From Erythrobacter ani (GTDB lineage: Bacteria; Pseudomonadota; Alphaproteobacteria; Sphingomonadales; Sphingomonadaceae): a stretch of 64,000 nt of DNA. The notes below the pieces were generated by a model. That model was not told the origin of the DNA and searched no databases. It saw only the letters and a program-made list of their open reading frames with translations. Made by a program: the position numbers and the translations under genes. Location: contig NZ_JAGSPB010000002.1 of the NCBI RefSeq assembly GCF_019204025.1, forward strand, positions 620,001-684,000, in the 5' to 3' direction. Below, in pieces: positions 17,958-26,251 of the stretch. The number at the start of each line of letters is the position of its first letter. Position 1 is the stretch's first letter.

Positions 17958-19219
17958 GCGTGCTCGCGAAATGGTCCGCTCTCGACGCGCCGCGCCGGTT
18001 GATCGTAGTCTCCGCCGCAGGTCTCGCCATGCTCTTGCTGTGGTCGGCGTTCGCTCAGGTTGACAGCATCACGCGCGGGACGGGCCGTGTCATCCCGTCG
18101 AGCAAGGCTCAACTTGTCCAGCCGGCGGAACCGGCGGTGATCGAGGAAATCCTCGTGCGAGGTGGGCAGTCGGTGAAGAAGGGCCAATTGCTGGTCCGGC
18201 TCGACGATGCGCAATCGGCATCTGAACTCGGACAATTGCAGACCGAGAATCAACGGCTTTCCGTACGTGCAGAGCGCCTGGCCCAGGAAGCTTCGGGCGG
18301 CTCACTAGGGTGCGAAGACGGTACCATCTGCGCGGATGAACAGAATTTGCAACAGGCCCGCGTCGCAGCGGCCAACGCGCGCGAACGATCGCTGGCGGCT
18401 GCAGTGGAACAGCGTCGGCGCGATCTGCGCGAGGCCGAGGCAACCGTTTCGTCACTGCGCGAGAGCGTTCGGCTTTCCAGCGAACAGGTAAGCATGCTCG
18501 AGCCGCTGGCAGGGCAGGGCATTGTTCCGCGAACCGAACTTCTTACCGCGCAGCGCGAACTCACCGATCTGCGTGGGCGGCTTTCGGCGGCTCAGCAAGC
18601 CGCGGGGCGGTCTTCCGCCGCAATCCGTCAGGCACAGGCGGATCTCAATTCCGCGCGGCTCGATTTCCGGCAGCAAGCGCTCAATGAGCGCAGCGAGGTC
18701 AACACTCGCATTGCGGTCAATGAAGAGACGATCCGCGGCGCCGAAGCGCGCCAGCAACGCAACGAGCTCCGCGCGCCTGCCGATGGCATCGTCAACGACG
18801 TTCAGATCACTACCGAGGGTGGCTTCGTGAATGCCGGCGAAAAGATCATGCAGGTCATCCCCGTAGGGGACAAGCTGCTCGTCGAAACCCGCGTGGCCCC
18901 GAGCGATATCGCGTTCATCAAGGTTGGCGACCGCGCCAACGTCAAGGTCACGGCATACGATTTCTCGATCTATGGCGGGCTTAACGGCGTCGTCCAGCAG
19001 GTTTCCGCAGACAGCATCTTCGACGAAGTCGAGCGCGAGGCGTACTATACGGTTCTCATCGAAACGGATCGTGCTGCAATTGAGCGGGGTGGCCAATCGC
19101 TTCCGATCGTTCCTGGGATGATCTGCGATGTCGAGATTCTGACGGGTCGGCGTACGATCCTGAGCTATTTGCTCAAACCGGTATCCAAGGCTTTCGACCG
19201 GGCATTGACCGAACGCTGA
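17954..19219 (+). CDS. HlyD/LapC-family type I secretion adaptor
   Basis: A 421-residue membrane fusion protein linking the ABC exporter to the TolC-like channel. It has one N-terminal transmembrane helix (about residues 17-36), a split lipoyl-like domain (GTGRVIPSSKAQLVQPAEP before the coiled coil, RAPADGIVNDV after it), a long periplasmic coiled coil (about 70-270) and a C-terminal beta-barrel ending in PGMICDVEILTGRRTILSYL, the usual HlyD tail. It starts within the stop of the SleB-like gene (ATGA). It completes the exporter: channel, ABC protein and adaptor are all within about 6 kb. Confidence 0.95.
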   Translation: MSVLAKWSALDAPRRLIVVSAAGLAMLLLWSAFAQVDSITRGTGRVIPSSKAQLVQPAEPAVIEEILVRGGQSVKKGQLLVRLDDAQSASELGQLQTENQRLSVRAERLAQEASGGSLGCEDGTICADEQNLQQARVAAANARERSLAAAVEQRRRDLREAEATVSSLRESVRLSSEQVSMLEPLAGQGIVPRTELLTAQRELTDLRGRLSAAQQAAGRSSAAIRQAQADLNSARLDFRQQALNERSEVNTRIAVNEETIRGAEARQQRNELRAPADGIVNDVQITTEGGFVNAGEKIMQVIPVGDKLLVETRVAPSDIAFIKVGDRANVKVTAYDFSIYGGLNGVVQQVSADSIFDEVEREAYYTVLIETDRAAIERGGQSLPIVPGMICDVEILTGRRTILSYLLKPVSKAFDRALTER

Positions 19220-19230
19220 TAAAGGCGTTC
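19211..19230. terminator. Small inverted repeat between two convergent stops
   Basis: GAACGC (19211-19216) and GCGTTC (19225-19230) are exact complements around an 8-nt loop that contains the adaptor gene's stop. The repeat fills the gap between the adaptor stop and the LapG-like stop on the other strand. It could be a weak bidirectional terminator, but it lacks a T-run. Confidence 0.3.
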
Positions 19231-20202
19231 TCAGTAACCGTGGACCCAGGCACTCTTCGCATTGAAGCTGAGCACCGGGCTGTAATCGTGAGAGTACGCC
19301 CCATCGAGCACAGTGTCCGTCGCATTATCGAGCACTACGAACCTCTCACCGAGCTTCACGATCAATAAAGCATGGTCCGCATTGCGAACTGTATCGCGGG
19401 CGATGGTGAGATACATGTCTTCGCGCCGGAAACCGGCTGCTGCGAGCAGTTGCATCTTGGTAAGCGCGATGTCTTCGCAGTCGCCCTTGCGCAGCGTCAT
19501 CGTCAATCGAGCACCAGCCCAGTAATCGGCCCGGCCGAAGAGATCGCGGTCCTCGACATAGCTGATTTCATCATTCACCCAGCGGTTGACCTGTTCGATC
19601 GTCGAGCGGCTTTGATCGACGTCGCCGCCGAAAGCTCTGCGGAAGGTTCCCGACATGCTCTGAGCGCCAACGCGCTGCCATTCGCGGTCGAAGTTTGTCT
19701 TCCCGATACGGACACGCTTTGACGCGAGAAACTCGTTCGGGTTTTCACTCCAGCGCGACGCGCCGCTGATTGAAGGTGGTGCCGCGTTGCCGAATGTCGT
19801 GCAATTCGAAGCCGCTATGCGAATACCCGATGCCGACGGCGTCATACGTTTGACGGGAGCCGCCTGGGCCAATGCCTTAACGGATAAAGTGCCTGCAACG
19901 CTCGGCCCTGCTTGTTGCGCCTTGATACGCTCAAGAGCGCTCATCTCGCCGCCCAATATCGCTGCGCTCTTATTGTAAGGTGCTGCTGCGGTTTGGGGTG
20001 CCGTCGATGCAAGCGATTGTCCAGCGACGCCGAAACATCCGTAATTGGCGGCTGGCATTGGCATATCGAGCGCGAAGGCCATGGGATTGGCCATGACATT
20101 TGCTGCCAGCGTAGGCGCTGCATTGGCAGGTGCCGACGCTATTGCAGCCAACCCGGCCAGACCAACGCTCAGGGCGCCTTTCGAGATATGCGACTTTGGC
20201 AT
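19231..20202 (-). CDS. lapG: LapG-like transglutaminase-like cysteine protease
   Basis: A periplasmic cysteine protease of the LapG family (bacterial transglutaminase-like cysteine proteinases). Using the start at 20202, it has 323 residues and a signal peptide (MPKSHISKGALSVGLAGLAA, cut after ANA). ATGs at 20214 and further upstream are alternatives and no strong ribosome-binding site decides. The triad is Cys242 (KGDCEDIALTK), His277 (ADHALLIVK) and Asp292 (VVLDNATD). The Asp and Glu flanking Cys match the Ca-binding DCE pattern of LapG. It is convergent with the secretion operon. Its likely substrate is the adhesin at 66-12632. In known systems a LapD receptor holds LapG inactive when c-di-GMP is high; none is seen here. 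Confidence 0.85.
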   Translation of the reverse strand: MPKSHISKGALSVGLAGLAAIASAPANAAPTLAANVMANPMAFALDMPMPAANYGCFGVAGQSLASTAPQTAAAPYNKSAAILGGEMSALERIKAQQAGPSVAGTLSVKALAQAAPVKRMTPSASGIRIAASNCTTFGNAAPPSISGASRWSENPNEFLASKRVRIGKTNFDREWQRVGAQSMSGTFRRAFGGDVDQSRSTIEQVNRWVNDEISYVEDRDLFGRADYWAGARLTMTLRKGDCEDIALTKMQLLAAAGFRREDMYLTIARDTVRNADHALLIVKLGERFVVLDNATDTVLDGAYSHDYSPVLSFNAKSAWVHGY

Positions 20203-20369
20203 GAGGCCACACATGCAGCCCGGGCCGTAAAATTTGGTTCTCAAGAAAGGTAAACGGGAATTAACCGAATGCCGCGCTGACCGGTCTGTCGGCTGCATCC
20301 CGGAGGTCCAGAGCGGTTACCGCTGTGGTTGGACTTGCGCGGCAAAGGCAAAGTGTACAGGTTCTCCAC

Positions 20370-21089
20370 ATGCACCTGTTCGAAGTCCTGATCTTGATCC
20401 ACGTGATCGCCGGTGCGACCGGGCTCATTGCGTTCTGGGTGCCGATCGCGACCAAGAAGGGGGCCCTCATCCACCGAAAAGGCGGGCGGGTCGCCTGCTA
20501 TGGTTTTGCCGCGGCGGGAGCCCTGGCGATTGCTATGGCGCTGCTTTCGCTATTCGGGCCGGAAGAGCGGATACCTTCCGTGACCGACAGGGAGCTGTTC
20601 GCGGGACTTTTCGGTTGGATGATGCTGTATCTGGGCATTCTGACGATCGGGTTTGTCGACTACGGGCTTGCTGTGGTGCGTCATGCCCACAGCAGACCTT
20701 CGCTGCGTTCTCCGAGATATCAACTTGTCATGGGCGCCGTTGTTTTGTCCGGATTGTGGTGCGGATATTTCGGCATGCGGGTCGGACACCCTTTGATGCA
20801 GCTTGTCGCCGTGGTCGGCATCGTCGCCATGACACTACAGCAGGTTTTCATCTGGCGCACAGATGTCCATCCGCGAAGCTATGTCGGCGAGCATTTTCGC
20901 GCACTGCTCGGCATGGGGATATCGGCCTATACCGCGTTTCTTTCGGTCGGATTGATCAGGTGGATTCCGGATCAGGTCTTCAATCCCCTCATCTGGGCGG
21001 GACCGAGCATTATCGGTGTTAGCCTCATCATCTACTTCACGATCCAGACCAGGCCCAAACCTCGCGGCAAAGCCGTCTCGAGTGCATGA
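20370..21089 (+). CDS. Seven-helix membrane protein, function unknown
   Basis: A 239-residue integral membrane protein with seven hydrophobic segments (roughly residues 3-23, 40-60, 73-98, 117-134, 147-165, 182-200 and 208-229). It resembles DUF2306-like small membrane proteins, with an N-terminal HVIAGATGL stretch and a basic loop after helix 1. The ATG at 20370 begins the hydrophobic N-terminus; an earlier ATG at 20325 would add an unlikely basic extension. Its stop overlaps the next gene's start (ATGA), so it is probably co-expressed with the DCC-family thiol protein. I do not recognise a specific function. Confidence 0.75.
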   Translation: MHLFEVLILIHVIAGATGLIAFWVPIATKKGALIHRKGGRVACYGFAAAGALAIAMALLSLFGPEERIPSVTDRELFAGLFGWMMLYLGILTIGFVDYGLAVVRHAHSRPSLRSPRYQLVMGAVVLSGLWCGYFGMRVGHPLMQLVAVVGIVAMTLQQVFIWRTDVHPRSYVGEHFRALLGMGISAYTAFLSVGLIRWIPDQVFNPLIWAGPSIIGVSLIIYFTIQTRPKPRGKAVSSA

Positions 21090-21478
21090 TCAGTGAACCG
21101 ACCTCCGTCACAGATTTCAAAATGCATAAAGTGACCGTCTGGTTCGACGGCGCCTGTCCCTTGTGCCAGCGTGAAATCGCATTCATGCGCAAACTCGACC
21201 GGGAAGATGCCATTCGGTTCATCGATGTTGCGCACGAGGCAGATCCGAACTGCCCGATTGATCAAACCAAGTTGCTTGAGCGGTTCCACGCGGAGGAGAG
21301 TGGCACTATCCTTAGCGGTGCTGCTGCCTTCGCGGCGATGTGGCGCGCAATTCCAGCTATTCGTCCGCTGGGGTTAATCGCGCGCAATGGCGTGATCTTG
21401 AGATTGCTTGAACGTTTGTACGTATGGCACCTGCGCATTCGCCCGCAATTGCAAAGCCTCGCGCGCCGGTTCGAATAG
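21086..21478 (+). CDS. DCC-family (DUF393) thiol-disulfide oxidoreductase-like protein
   Basis: A 130-residue protein of the DCC family. The diagnostic motif is WFDGACPLCQREIAF near the N-terminus, with a CxxC-like pair and the leading Asp. The rest (FIDVAHEADPNCP, LSGAAAFAAMWRAIP) fits the family. Members have a thioredoxin-like fold and are thought to act on disulfides, but their partners are mostly unknown. It overlaps the membrane protein gene upstream by four bases, which suggests the two work as a pair. An internal ATG at 21122 (MHKVTVWFDG) is an alternative start that would remove a 12-residue extension. Confidence 0.85.
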   Translation: MISEPTSVTDFKMHKVTVWFDGACPLCQREIAFMRKLDREDAIRFIDVAHEADPNCPIDQTKLLERFHAEESGTILSGAAAFAAMWRAIPAIRPLGLIARNGVILRLLERLYVWHLRIRPQLQSLARRFE

Positions 21479-21559
21479 CCAGCCGACAAACCGCTTGCCC
21501 ATCGCGCCACATGTGTGGTCCACTCTCGCTCCAAAGAATTCGATGGGAGAGAACACCAG

Positions 21560-22726
21560 ATGCGTAATTTCGGCGGAATGCAGAACGAAATCTACAATGC
21601 CGGGCTGAGCGGGCAATTGCCGCGTTTTCCGGTTGATTTCGCGACGCTGGAACAACGCGCTCATGAAGCGCTGGGGCCGATGCTGACGAACTATGTTGCC
21701 GGCGGATGCGGTGATGAGCACACGCAGGATACCAACGCGTCGGCCTTCCATCACTGGGGCATGGTCCCACGTATGATGGTCGATTGCACTGAGCGCGACC
21801 TGTCGATCGAGCTGTTCGGACACTCCTTCGACGCACCGCTTTTCATGGCACCGATCGGACTGACTGGAGAGGCCACGCAGGACCAGCACGGCGATATTGC
21901 TGCGGCGAAAGCGTCGGCGATGACCGGCGTCCCATTCTGCGCGTCGACGTTGTCGAACGATCCGCTGGAGGAGGTGAAGAAGGCATGCGGAGATACGCCC
22001 GCTTTCTTCCAGCTTTACACGCCGCGCAATCGGGAATTCGCGGAAAGTCTGATCGGGCGCGCTGAGAAAGCTGGCTATTCCGCGCTCGTTGTGACGCTCG
22101 ATACATGGGTGACCGGCTGGCGGCCGCGCGATCTCAACGCTTCCAATTTCCCCCAGCTGCGCGGTAAGGTGCTCAAGAATTATTTCTGCGATCCGGTCTT
22201 CCGTTCGCTGCTCGACAAACCGCCTGAAGAAGACCCGGCTGCCGCCATCGGCATGTTCGCGCAGGTTTTTGGCCAGGTGCTGACGTGGGAGGACATGAAA
22301 TGGTTCAAGTCCGTCACCAAGATGCCCATCGTGCTCAAGGGGATTTGCCACCCGGATGATGCGCGAAGAGCGGTCGATACGGGAGCCGACGCGATCTATT
22401 GCTCGAATCACGGGGGACGTCAGGCGAATGGCGGCATCGCGACGATTGATCTGTTGGAAGAGATCGTGAAGGCAGCGGGCGATGTCCCAGTCCTGTTCGA
22501 CAGCGGCATTCGGTCAGGTTCCGATGCGGTGAAGGCGATCGCGCTCGGGGCGAGGGCGGTTGGCGTCGGCAGACCCTATACCTATGGCCTCGCGATCGGA
22601 GGGGCAGACGGCGCGGCTTGGGTGCTTCGTTCCATCTTGGCAGAGGCGGACCTGCTGATGGCGGTCAATGGTTATCCCACCCTTGATGACGTGCGGGCCG
22701 CCGGCGTGCGCCGCACCGATCGCTGA
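21560..22726 (+). CDS. FMN-dependent 2-hydroxyacid oxidase (lactate 2-monooxygenase-like)
   Basis: A 388-residue FMN enzyme of the L-lactate dehydrogenase/lactate 2-monooxygenase/glycolate oxidase family, which oxidises L-2-hydroxyacids such as lactate. Characteristic elements are the FMN/substrate segment FFQLYTPRN (Tyr), the catalytic SNHGGRQ (His, Arg) and FDSGIRSGSDAVKAIALGA near the C-terminus. The sequence VTGWRPRDLN recalls lactate 2-monooxygenases more than cytochrome-linked LldD. The start at 21560 follows GGGAGA; an ATG at 21515 is less likely. The gene stands alone between the DCC protein and a convergent dehydrogenase. The exact substrate is not determined by sequence. Confidence 0.85.
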   Translation: MRNFGGMQNEIYNAGLSGQLPRFPVDFATLEQRAHEALGPMLTNYVAGGCGDEHTQDTNASAFHHWGMVPRMMVDCTERDLSIELFGHSFDAPLFMAPIGLTGEATQDQHGDIAAAKASAMTGVPFCASTLSNDPLEEVKKACGDTPAFFQLYTPRNREFAESLIGRAEKAGYSALVVTLDTWVTGWRPRDLNASNFPQLRGKVLKNYFCDPVFRSLLDKPPEEDPAAAIGMFAQVFGQVLTWEDMKWFKSVTKMPIVLKGICHPDDARRAVDTGADAIYCSNHGGRQANGGIATIDLLEEIVKAAGDVPVLFDSGIRSGSDAVKAIALGARAVGVGRPYTYGLAIGGADGAAWVLRSILAEADLLMAVNGYPTLDDVRAAGVRRTDR

Positions 22727-22732
22727 GCGCGG

Positions 22733-24184
22733 TCAGCCGCCTGACTTGGCGACTGTCACCAGCTTCGTTTCGGTATAACCGAGGTAGCCCTCAACGCCGC
22801 TTTCCGATCCGAAGCCGCTGTCGCCGGTACCGCCGAACGGAGTTTCCGGTGATCCAACCGCGAAATGGTTGATCGCCACCATGCCCGCACGCAATGCGCT
22901 GCCGAGATAATGGCTCTCGTCGAGATCGGCGGTGAAGGCATATGCGGCGAGGCCGTAACGGAGCGAATTGGCGATCCGCACGGCGTCCTCGATATCGTCG
23001 TAGGGCACTATCCCCGCGACCGGGCCGAATGGTTCTTCGGTCATCAACCGGCTGCCAGCGGATGGTCCTGCGATGACGGTCGGCTGGAAAAAATGGCCCG
23101 AACCTTCGATGGCGGATCCACCGGCGACGATCTCGCCCTGTTCTCCGCCCATCGAGTCCATCAAGTCCTGCATCGCGGTCACGCGGCCCGCATGGGCAAG
23201 CGGTCCCATCTCGACCGCTTCGTCGCTGCTGGCATCGCCGACTTTGAGTTCCTGAGAGCGCCGGGCGAACTCGGCAACGAACTTGTCATAAATGCCGCGC
23301 GCCACCAGAAAGCGTGTCGGCGAAACGCAGACTTGGCCGGCATTGCGGAACTTGGTGCCCGCGCAGGCCGCAACTGTTCGGTCGAAATCCGCACTCTCTC
23401 CGATCACGACAGGCGCATGGCCGCCTAGTTCAGCGGTAAACCGTTTCAGCCCTTGCGCAGCAAGCGCTCCCAATTGTTTGCCAACCGCGGTCGAACCCGT
23501 GAAGCTGACCTTTCGTGTCGCGGGAGCAGTAATCAAGTGCTCCGAAATCATCGCCGGATCGCCATAGACCAGATTGATCACGCCTGCCGGAATGCCCGCA
23601 TCGACGAAACATTCGACCAGCATTTGCGCCGAGGCCGGCGTCGTTTCCGCAGGCTTGAGAATGCAAGAACATCCGGCTGAAAGTGCGCCCGCCAGCTTCT
23701 TCGCCGGCAGGTTGATCGGGAAGTTCCACGGCGTGAACAGCATTGCGGGTCCAATCGGCTCCTGCGTGACGCGCTGCTGGAGCAGGTTCGGACTGCGCAC
23801 CGGGACAAGCCGCCCTCCCTGACGCTTCGCTTCCTCTGCGAGAAAATCGATCAGGTCCGCGGCTCCAACCGTTTCGGCGAGCGCTTGCGCATGTGGTTTG
23901 CCCATTTCCAGAGTAACGACGCGTGCAATCTCGGGTGCTCGCTCACGCAGCAATTGGGCTGCGCCGCTAATTATCTTGTGTCTTTGCGCCCCCGACGTGT
24001 TCGCCCAGGTGGGAAATGTTTCTTCGGCTGCGGTGAGCGCAGCGTCGAGCTGCTCTTTCGAACTCTTGGGGCAATCGCCCAACTTGGCCTCGGTCGCAGG
24101 ATTGTGAACCGGCATCGTGCCGTTCCCGCCATCGGCGACCCATTCGCCCTTAATCAACATCTTTACGGTCGGATATGCGGTCAT
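22733..24184 (-). CDS. NAD(P)-dependent succinate-semialdehyde dehydrogenase
   Basis: A 483-residue aldehyde dehydrogenase of the GabD/Sad type. Visible are the cofactor region FTPWNFPINLPAKKLA, the catalytic Glu in ELGGHAP and the catalytic Cys in NAGQVCVSPTRF, with the C-terminal PETPFGGTGDSGFG motif. The start at 24184 is chosen because GGAG lies just upstream and the protein then begins near the family's usual N-terminus; a farther in-frame ATG (24289) adds 35 unlikely residues. It should oxidise succinate semialdehyde to succinate. No gabT lies alongside, so the link to GABA use is only a family inference. Confidence 0.88.
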   Translation of the reverse strand: MTAYPTVKMLIKGEWVADGGNGTMPVHNPATEAKLGDCPKSSKEQLDAALTAAEETFPTWANTSGAQRHKIISGAAQLLRERAPEIARVVTLEMGKPHAQALAETVGAADLIDFLAEEAKRQGGRLVPVRSPNLLQQRVTQEPIGPAMLFTPWNFPINLPAKKLAGALSAGCSCILKPAETTPASAQMLVECFVDAGIPAGVINLVYGDPAMISEHLITAPATRKVSFTGSTAVGKQLGALAAQGLKRFTAELGGHAPVVIGESADFDRTVAACAGTKFRNAGQVCVSPTRFLVARGIYDKFVAEFARRSQELKVGDASSDEAVEMGPLAHAGRVTAMQDLMDSMGGEQGEIVAGGSAIEGSGHFFQPTVIAGPSAGSRLMTEEPFGPVAGIVPYDDIEDAVRIANSLRYGLAAYAFTADLDESHYLGSALRAGMVAINHFAVGSPETPFGGTGDSGFGSESGVEGYLGYTETKLVTVAKSGG

Positions 24185-24367
24185 GGTCGAACTCCTGCTC
24201 AAACCGGTTGCGAGTAAGTCGAACTTGGCGAACGTGCTGGCCAAGGCCTGCCAGTACCAATCGCGACTGTTGGCATTCAGTCTAGCCATGTAATCCTGTT
24301 TGTTTCAATTGAAACATTGTTACGCGGGTATTATGGCTTTGCGAGTCTGCTTCCCCAGGAGAGAATC

Positions 24368-25450
24368 ATGCTCGTCGGCGTCCCCAAAGAGATCAAGAAC
24401 CACGAATACCGCGTCGGCCTGACGCCCGAGGCTGCTCGCGAATACGTGACCACCGGTCACGAAGTGATCGTCGAAAGCGGTGCGGGGCTTGGTATCAGCA
24501 AGACCGATGAGGATTACGAAAAGATCGGGGCGATGATCGTCGACACCGCGGAGGAAGTCTTTGCGCGCGCCGACATGGTCGTAAAGGTGAAGGAGCCGCA
24601 GCCCAACGAGTGGGTGCAGCTGCGCGAAGGGCAGATCCTTTTCACATATCTGCACCTAGCTCCCGATCCCGATCAGGCACGCGGCCTGATGGAGTCCGGC
24701 GTTTCGGCGGTGGCATACGAGACGGTCACAGCACCTGACGGCTCTCTCCCGCTGCTCGCGCCGATGAGCGAAGTCGCCGGGCGGCTGTCAATCGAAGCGA
24801 GTGCGCAGGCCAGCCACAAGAACAATGGCGGCCGAGGCATCCTGATGGGGGGCGTGCCTGGTGTACTTCCCGCTAAGGTTGTCGTGATCGGCGGCGGTGT
24901 GGTCGGCACGCAGGCCGCGCGCATGGCCGTCGGCCTTGGTGCGAATGTCGAGATTCTCGACCGCTCGCTTCCGCGCATCCGCGAACTTGACGATATGTTC
25001 CAGGGTCGCGCCACGACGCGTTACTCGAATGCCGGAACGATCGAGGATGCCATTACCGAAGCCGATGTGGTCATCGGTGCGGTTCTCGTACCAGGAGCCA
25101 GCGCCCCCCGTCTGATTACCCGCGATATGCTGCCGCTGATGAAGCACCGCGCAGTATTGGTGGACGTTGCCATCGATCAGGGCGGCTGTTTCGAGACGTC
25201 CAAGCCGACCACGCACGAAAATCCGACCTACCTTGTCGACGACATCATTCACTATTGCGTCGCGAACATGCCCGGTGCTGTTCCGCATACCTCAAGCTAT
25301 GCTTTGAATAATGCAACACTGCCCTTCGGCCTTGCGCTGGCGAACAAGGGCATTGCGGCGTGCGAGGATGATCCGCACCTCGCACTGGGGCTGAACGTGC
25401 ATCAGGGCAGGATTGTAAATCCTGCAGTCGCGGAGAGCCTCGGCTTCTGA
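24368..25450 (+). CDS. ald: Alanine dehydrogenase
   Basis: A 360-residue enzyme that interconverts L-alanine and pyruvate with ammonia and NAD. The N-terminus MLVGVPKEIKNHEYRVGLTP is diagnostic. The substrate-binding KVKEPQPNE and YLHLAPDP segments and the NAD Rossmann motif GGGVVGTQAARMAVGLGA are all present, and the length is normal. The start at 24368 has AGGAGAG just upstream; an earlier start at 24317 is not supported. It is divergent from the dehydrogenase at 22733-24184. An imperfect inverted repeat follows the stop. No Lrp/AlaR-type regulator is adjacent. Confidence 0.96.
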   Translation: MLVGVPKEIKNHEYRVGLTPEAAREYVTTGHEVIVESGAGLGISKTDEDYEKIGAMIVDTAEEVFARADMVVKVKEPQPNEWVQLREGQILFTYLHLAPDPDQARGLMESGVSAVAYETVTAPDGSLPLLAPMSEVAGRLSIEASAQASHKNNGGRGILMGGVPGVLPAKVVVIGGGVVGTQAARMAVGLGANVEILDRSLPRIRELDDMFQGRATTRYSNAGTIEDAITEADVVIGAVLVPGASAPRLITRDMLPLMKHRAVLVDVAIDQGGCFETSKPTTHENPTYLVDDIIHYCVANMPGAVPHTSSYALNNATLPFGLALANKGIAACEDDPHLALGLNVHQGRIVNPAVAESLGF

Positions 25451-25455
25451 ATGTT

Positions 25456-25490
25456 GCGTGAAACCGAACACTTGGTGTGCCTGTTTCGCG
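25456..25490. terminator. Imperfect inverted repeat between ald and the alternative oxidase gene
   Basis: Arms built on GCGTGAAAC..ACAC and GTGT..GTTTCGCG surround the centre TTG. The stem has bulges and is not followed by a T-run on the + strand. It could weakly terminate ald or act as an operator for the oxidase gene 54 bp downstream. Confidence 0.3.
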
Positions 25491-25543
25491 GGAATTTCAC
25501 ACTCTGAATCGTTATATTTCCGGGGCAATCGAAGGAGAGCCCC

Positions 25544-26242
25544 ATGCAACATTTTGATGCGCGTCCATTAGTTCGGCAGGTCAATTTCGATGCCGACATC
25601 GCTGTTCATGTAGCGCCAGAGTCCATGAGCGATCGCGTCGCGTTTGCTTTCGTAAAAACGCTCCGGTTCTTCGCGGATACGTTCTTTGCACAACGCTATG
25701 GCCACCGGGCAGTTGTGCTCGAAACGGTTGCGGCGGTGCCGGGCATGGTCGGCGGGCTTTGGCAGCATCTGAAAGCGCTCCGCAATATGCGCGACGATGA
25801 AGGCTGGATCCGCACGCTGCTGGATGAGGCCGAAAACGAGCGGATGCACCTGATGACCTTCATCGAGATCGCACAGCCGAACTGGTTAGAGCGCGCCTTG
25901 ATAGTCGCGGTCCAGATGATCTTCTACAACTTCTACTTTTTCCTCTACCTCCTCGCACCGCGCACAGCTCACCGCGTCGTCGGCTATTTTGAGGAGGAAG
26001 CGGTGTTCAGCTACTCGCAATATCTCGAAGAGGTCGATGCGGGACGCCACGAAAACGTGCCCGCGCCGCAGATCGCCATCGATTACTGGCAGCTTCCGAG
26101 TGATGCGCGCCTGCGCGATGTCATCATCGCTGTCCGAGCAGATGAGGCCGAACATCGCGACGTGAACCACTGCTTTGTCGAAAGGATCGATGAGCGGCGC
26201 GAAGGCAAGATCGCGCGGCGCCGGTCGTTGGCAGACGGTTGA
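25544..26242 (+). CDS. aox: Alternative oxidase (AOX), bacterial
   Basis: A 232-residue membrane-bound di-iron ubiquinol oxidase that passes electrons from quinol to oxygen without pumping protons. All four iron-binding motifs are present: [16 protein letters not shown], the helix-3 FEEEA and [12 protein letters not shown]. Hydrophobic stretches ([20 protein letters not shown]) fit its monotopic membrane attachment. The ATG has GGAG upstream. It is shorter than plant enzymes because it lacks the targeting extension, as usual for bacterial AOX. It lies downstream of ald on the same strand but with a 93-bp gap, so it may have its own promoter. Regulation by nitric oxide or cytochrome inhibition is plausible but no site is visible. 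Confidence 0.95.
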   Translation: MQHFDARPLVRQVNFDADIAVHVAPESMSDRVAFAFVKTLRFFADTFFAQRYGHRAVVLETVAAVPGMVGGLWQHLKALRNMRDDEGWIRTLLDEAENERMHLMTFIEIAQPNWLERALIVAVQMIFYNFYFFLYLLAPRTAHRVVGYFEEEAVFSYSQYLEEVDAGRHENVPAPQIAIDYWQLPSDARLRDVIIAVRADEAEHRDVNHCFVERIDERREGKIARRRSLADG

Positions 26243-26251
26243 GGCCGGCGA

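Noticed and set aside
20234..21022. 262-codon frame overlapping the seven-helix protein gene
   Set aside because: It is Arg/Cys rich, lacks hydrophobic or domain patterns and overlaps a frame with clear membrane helices.
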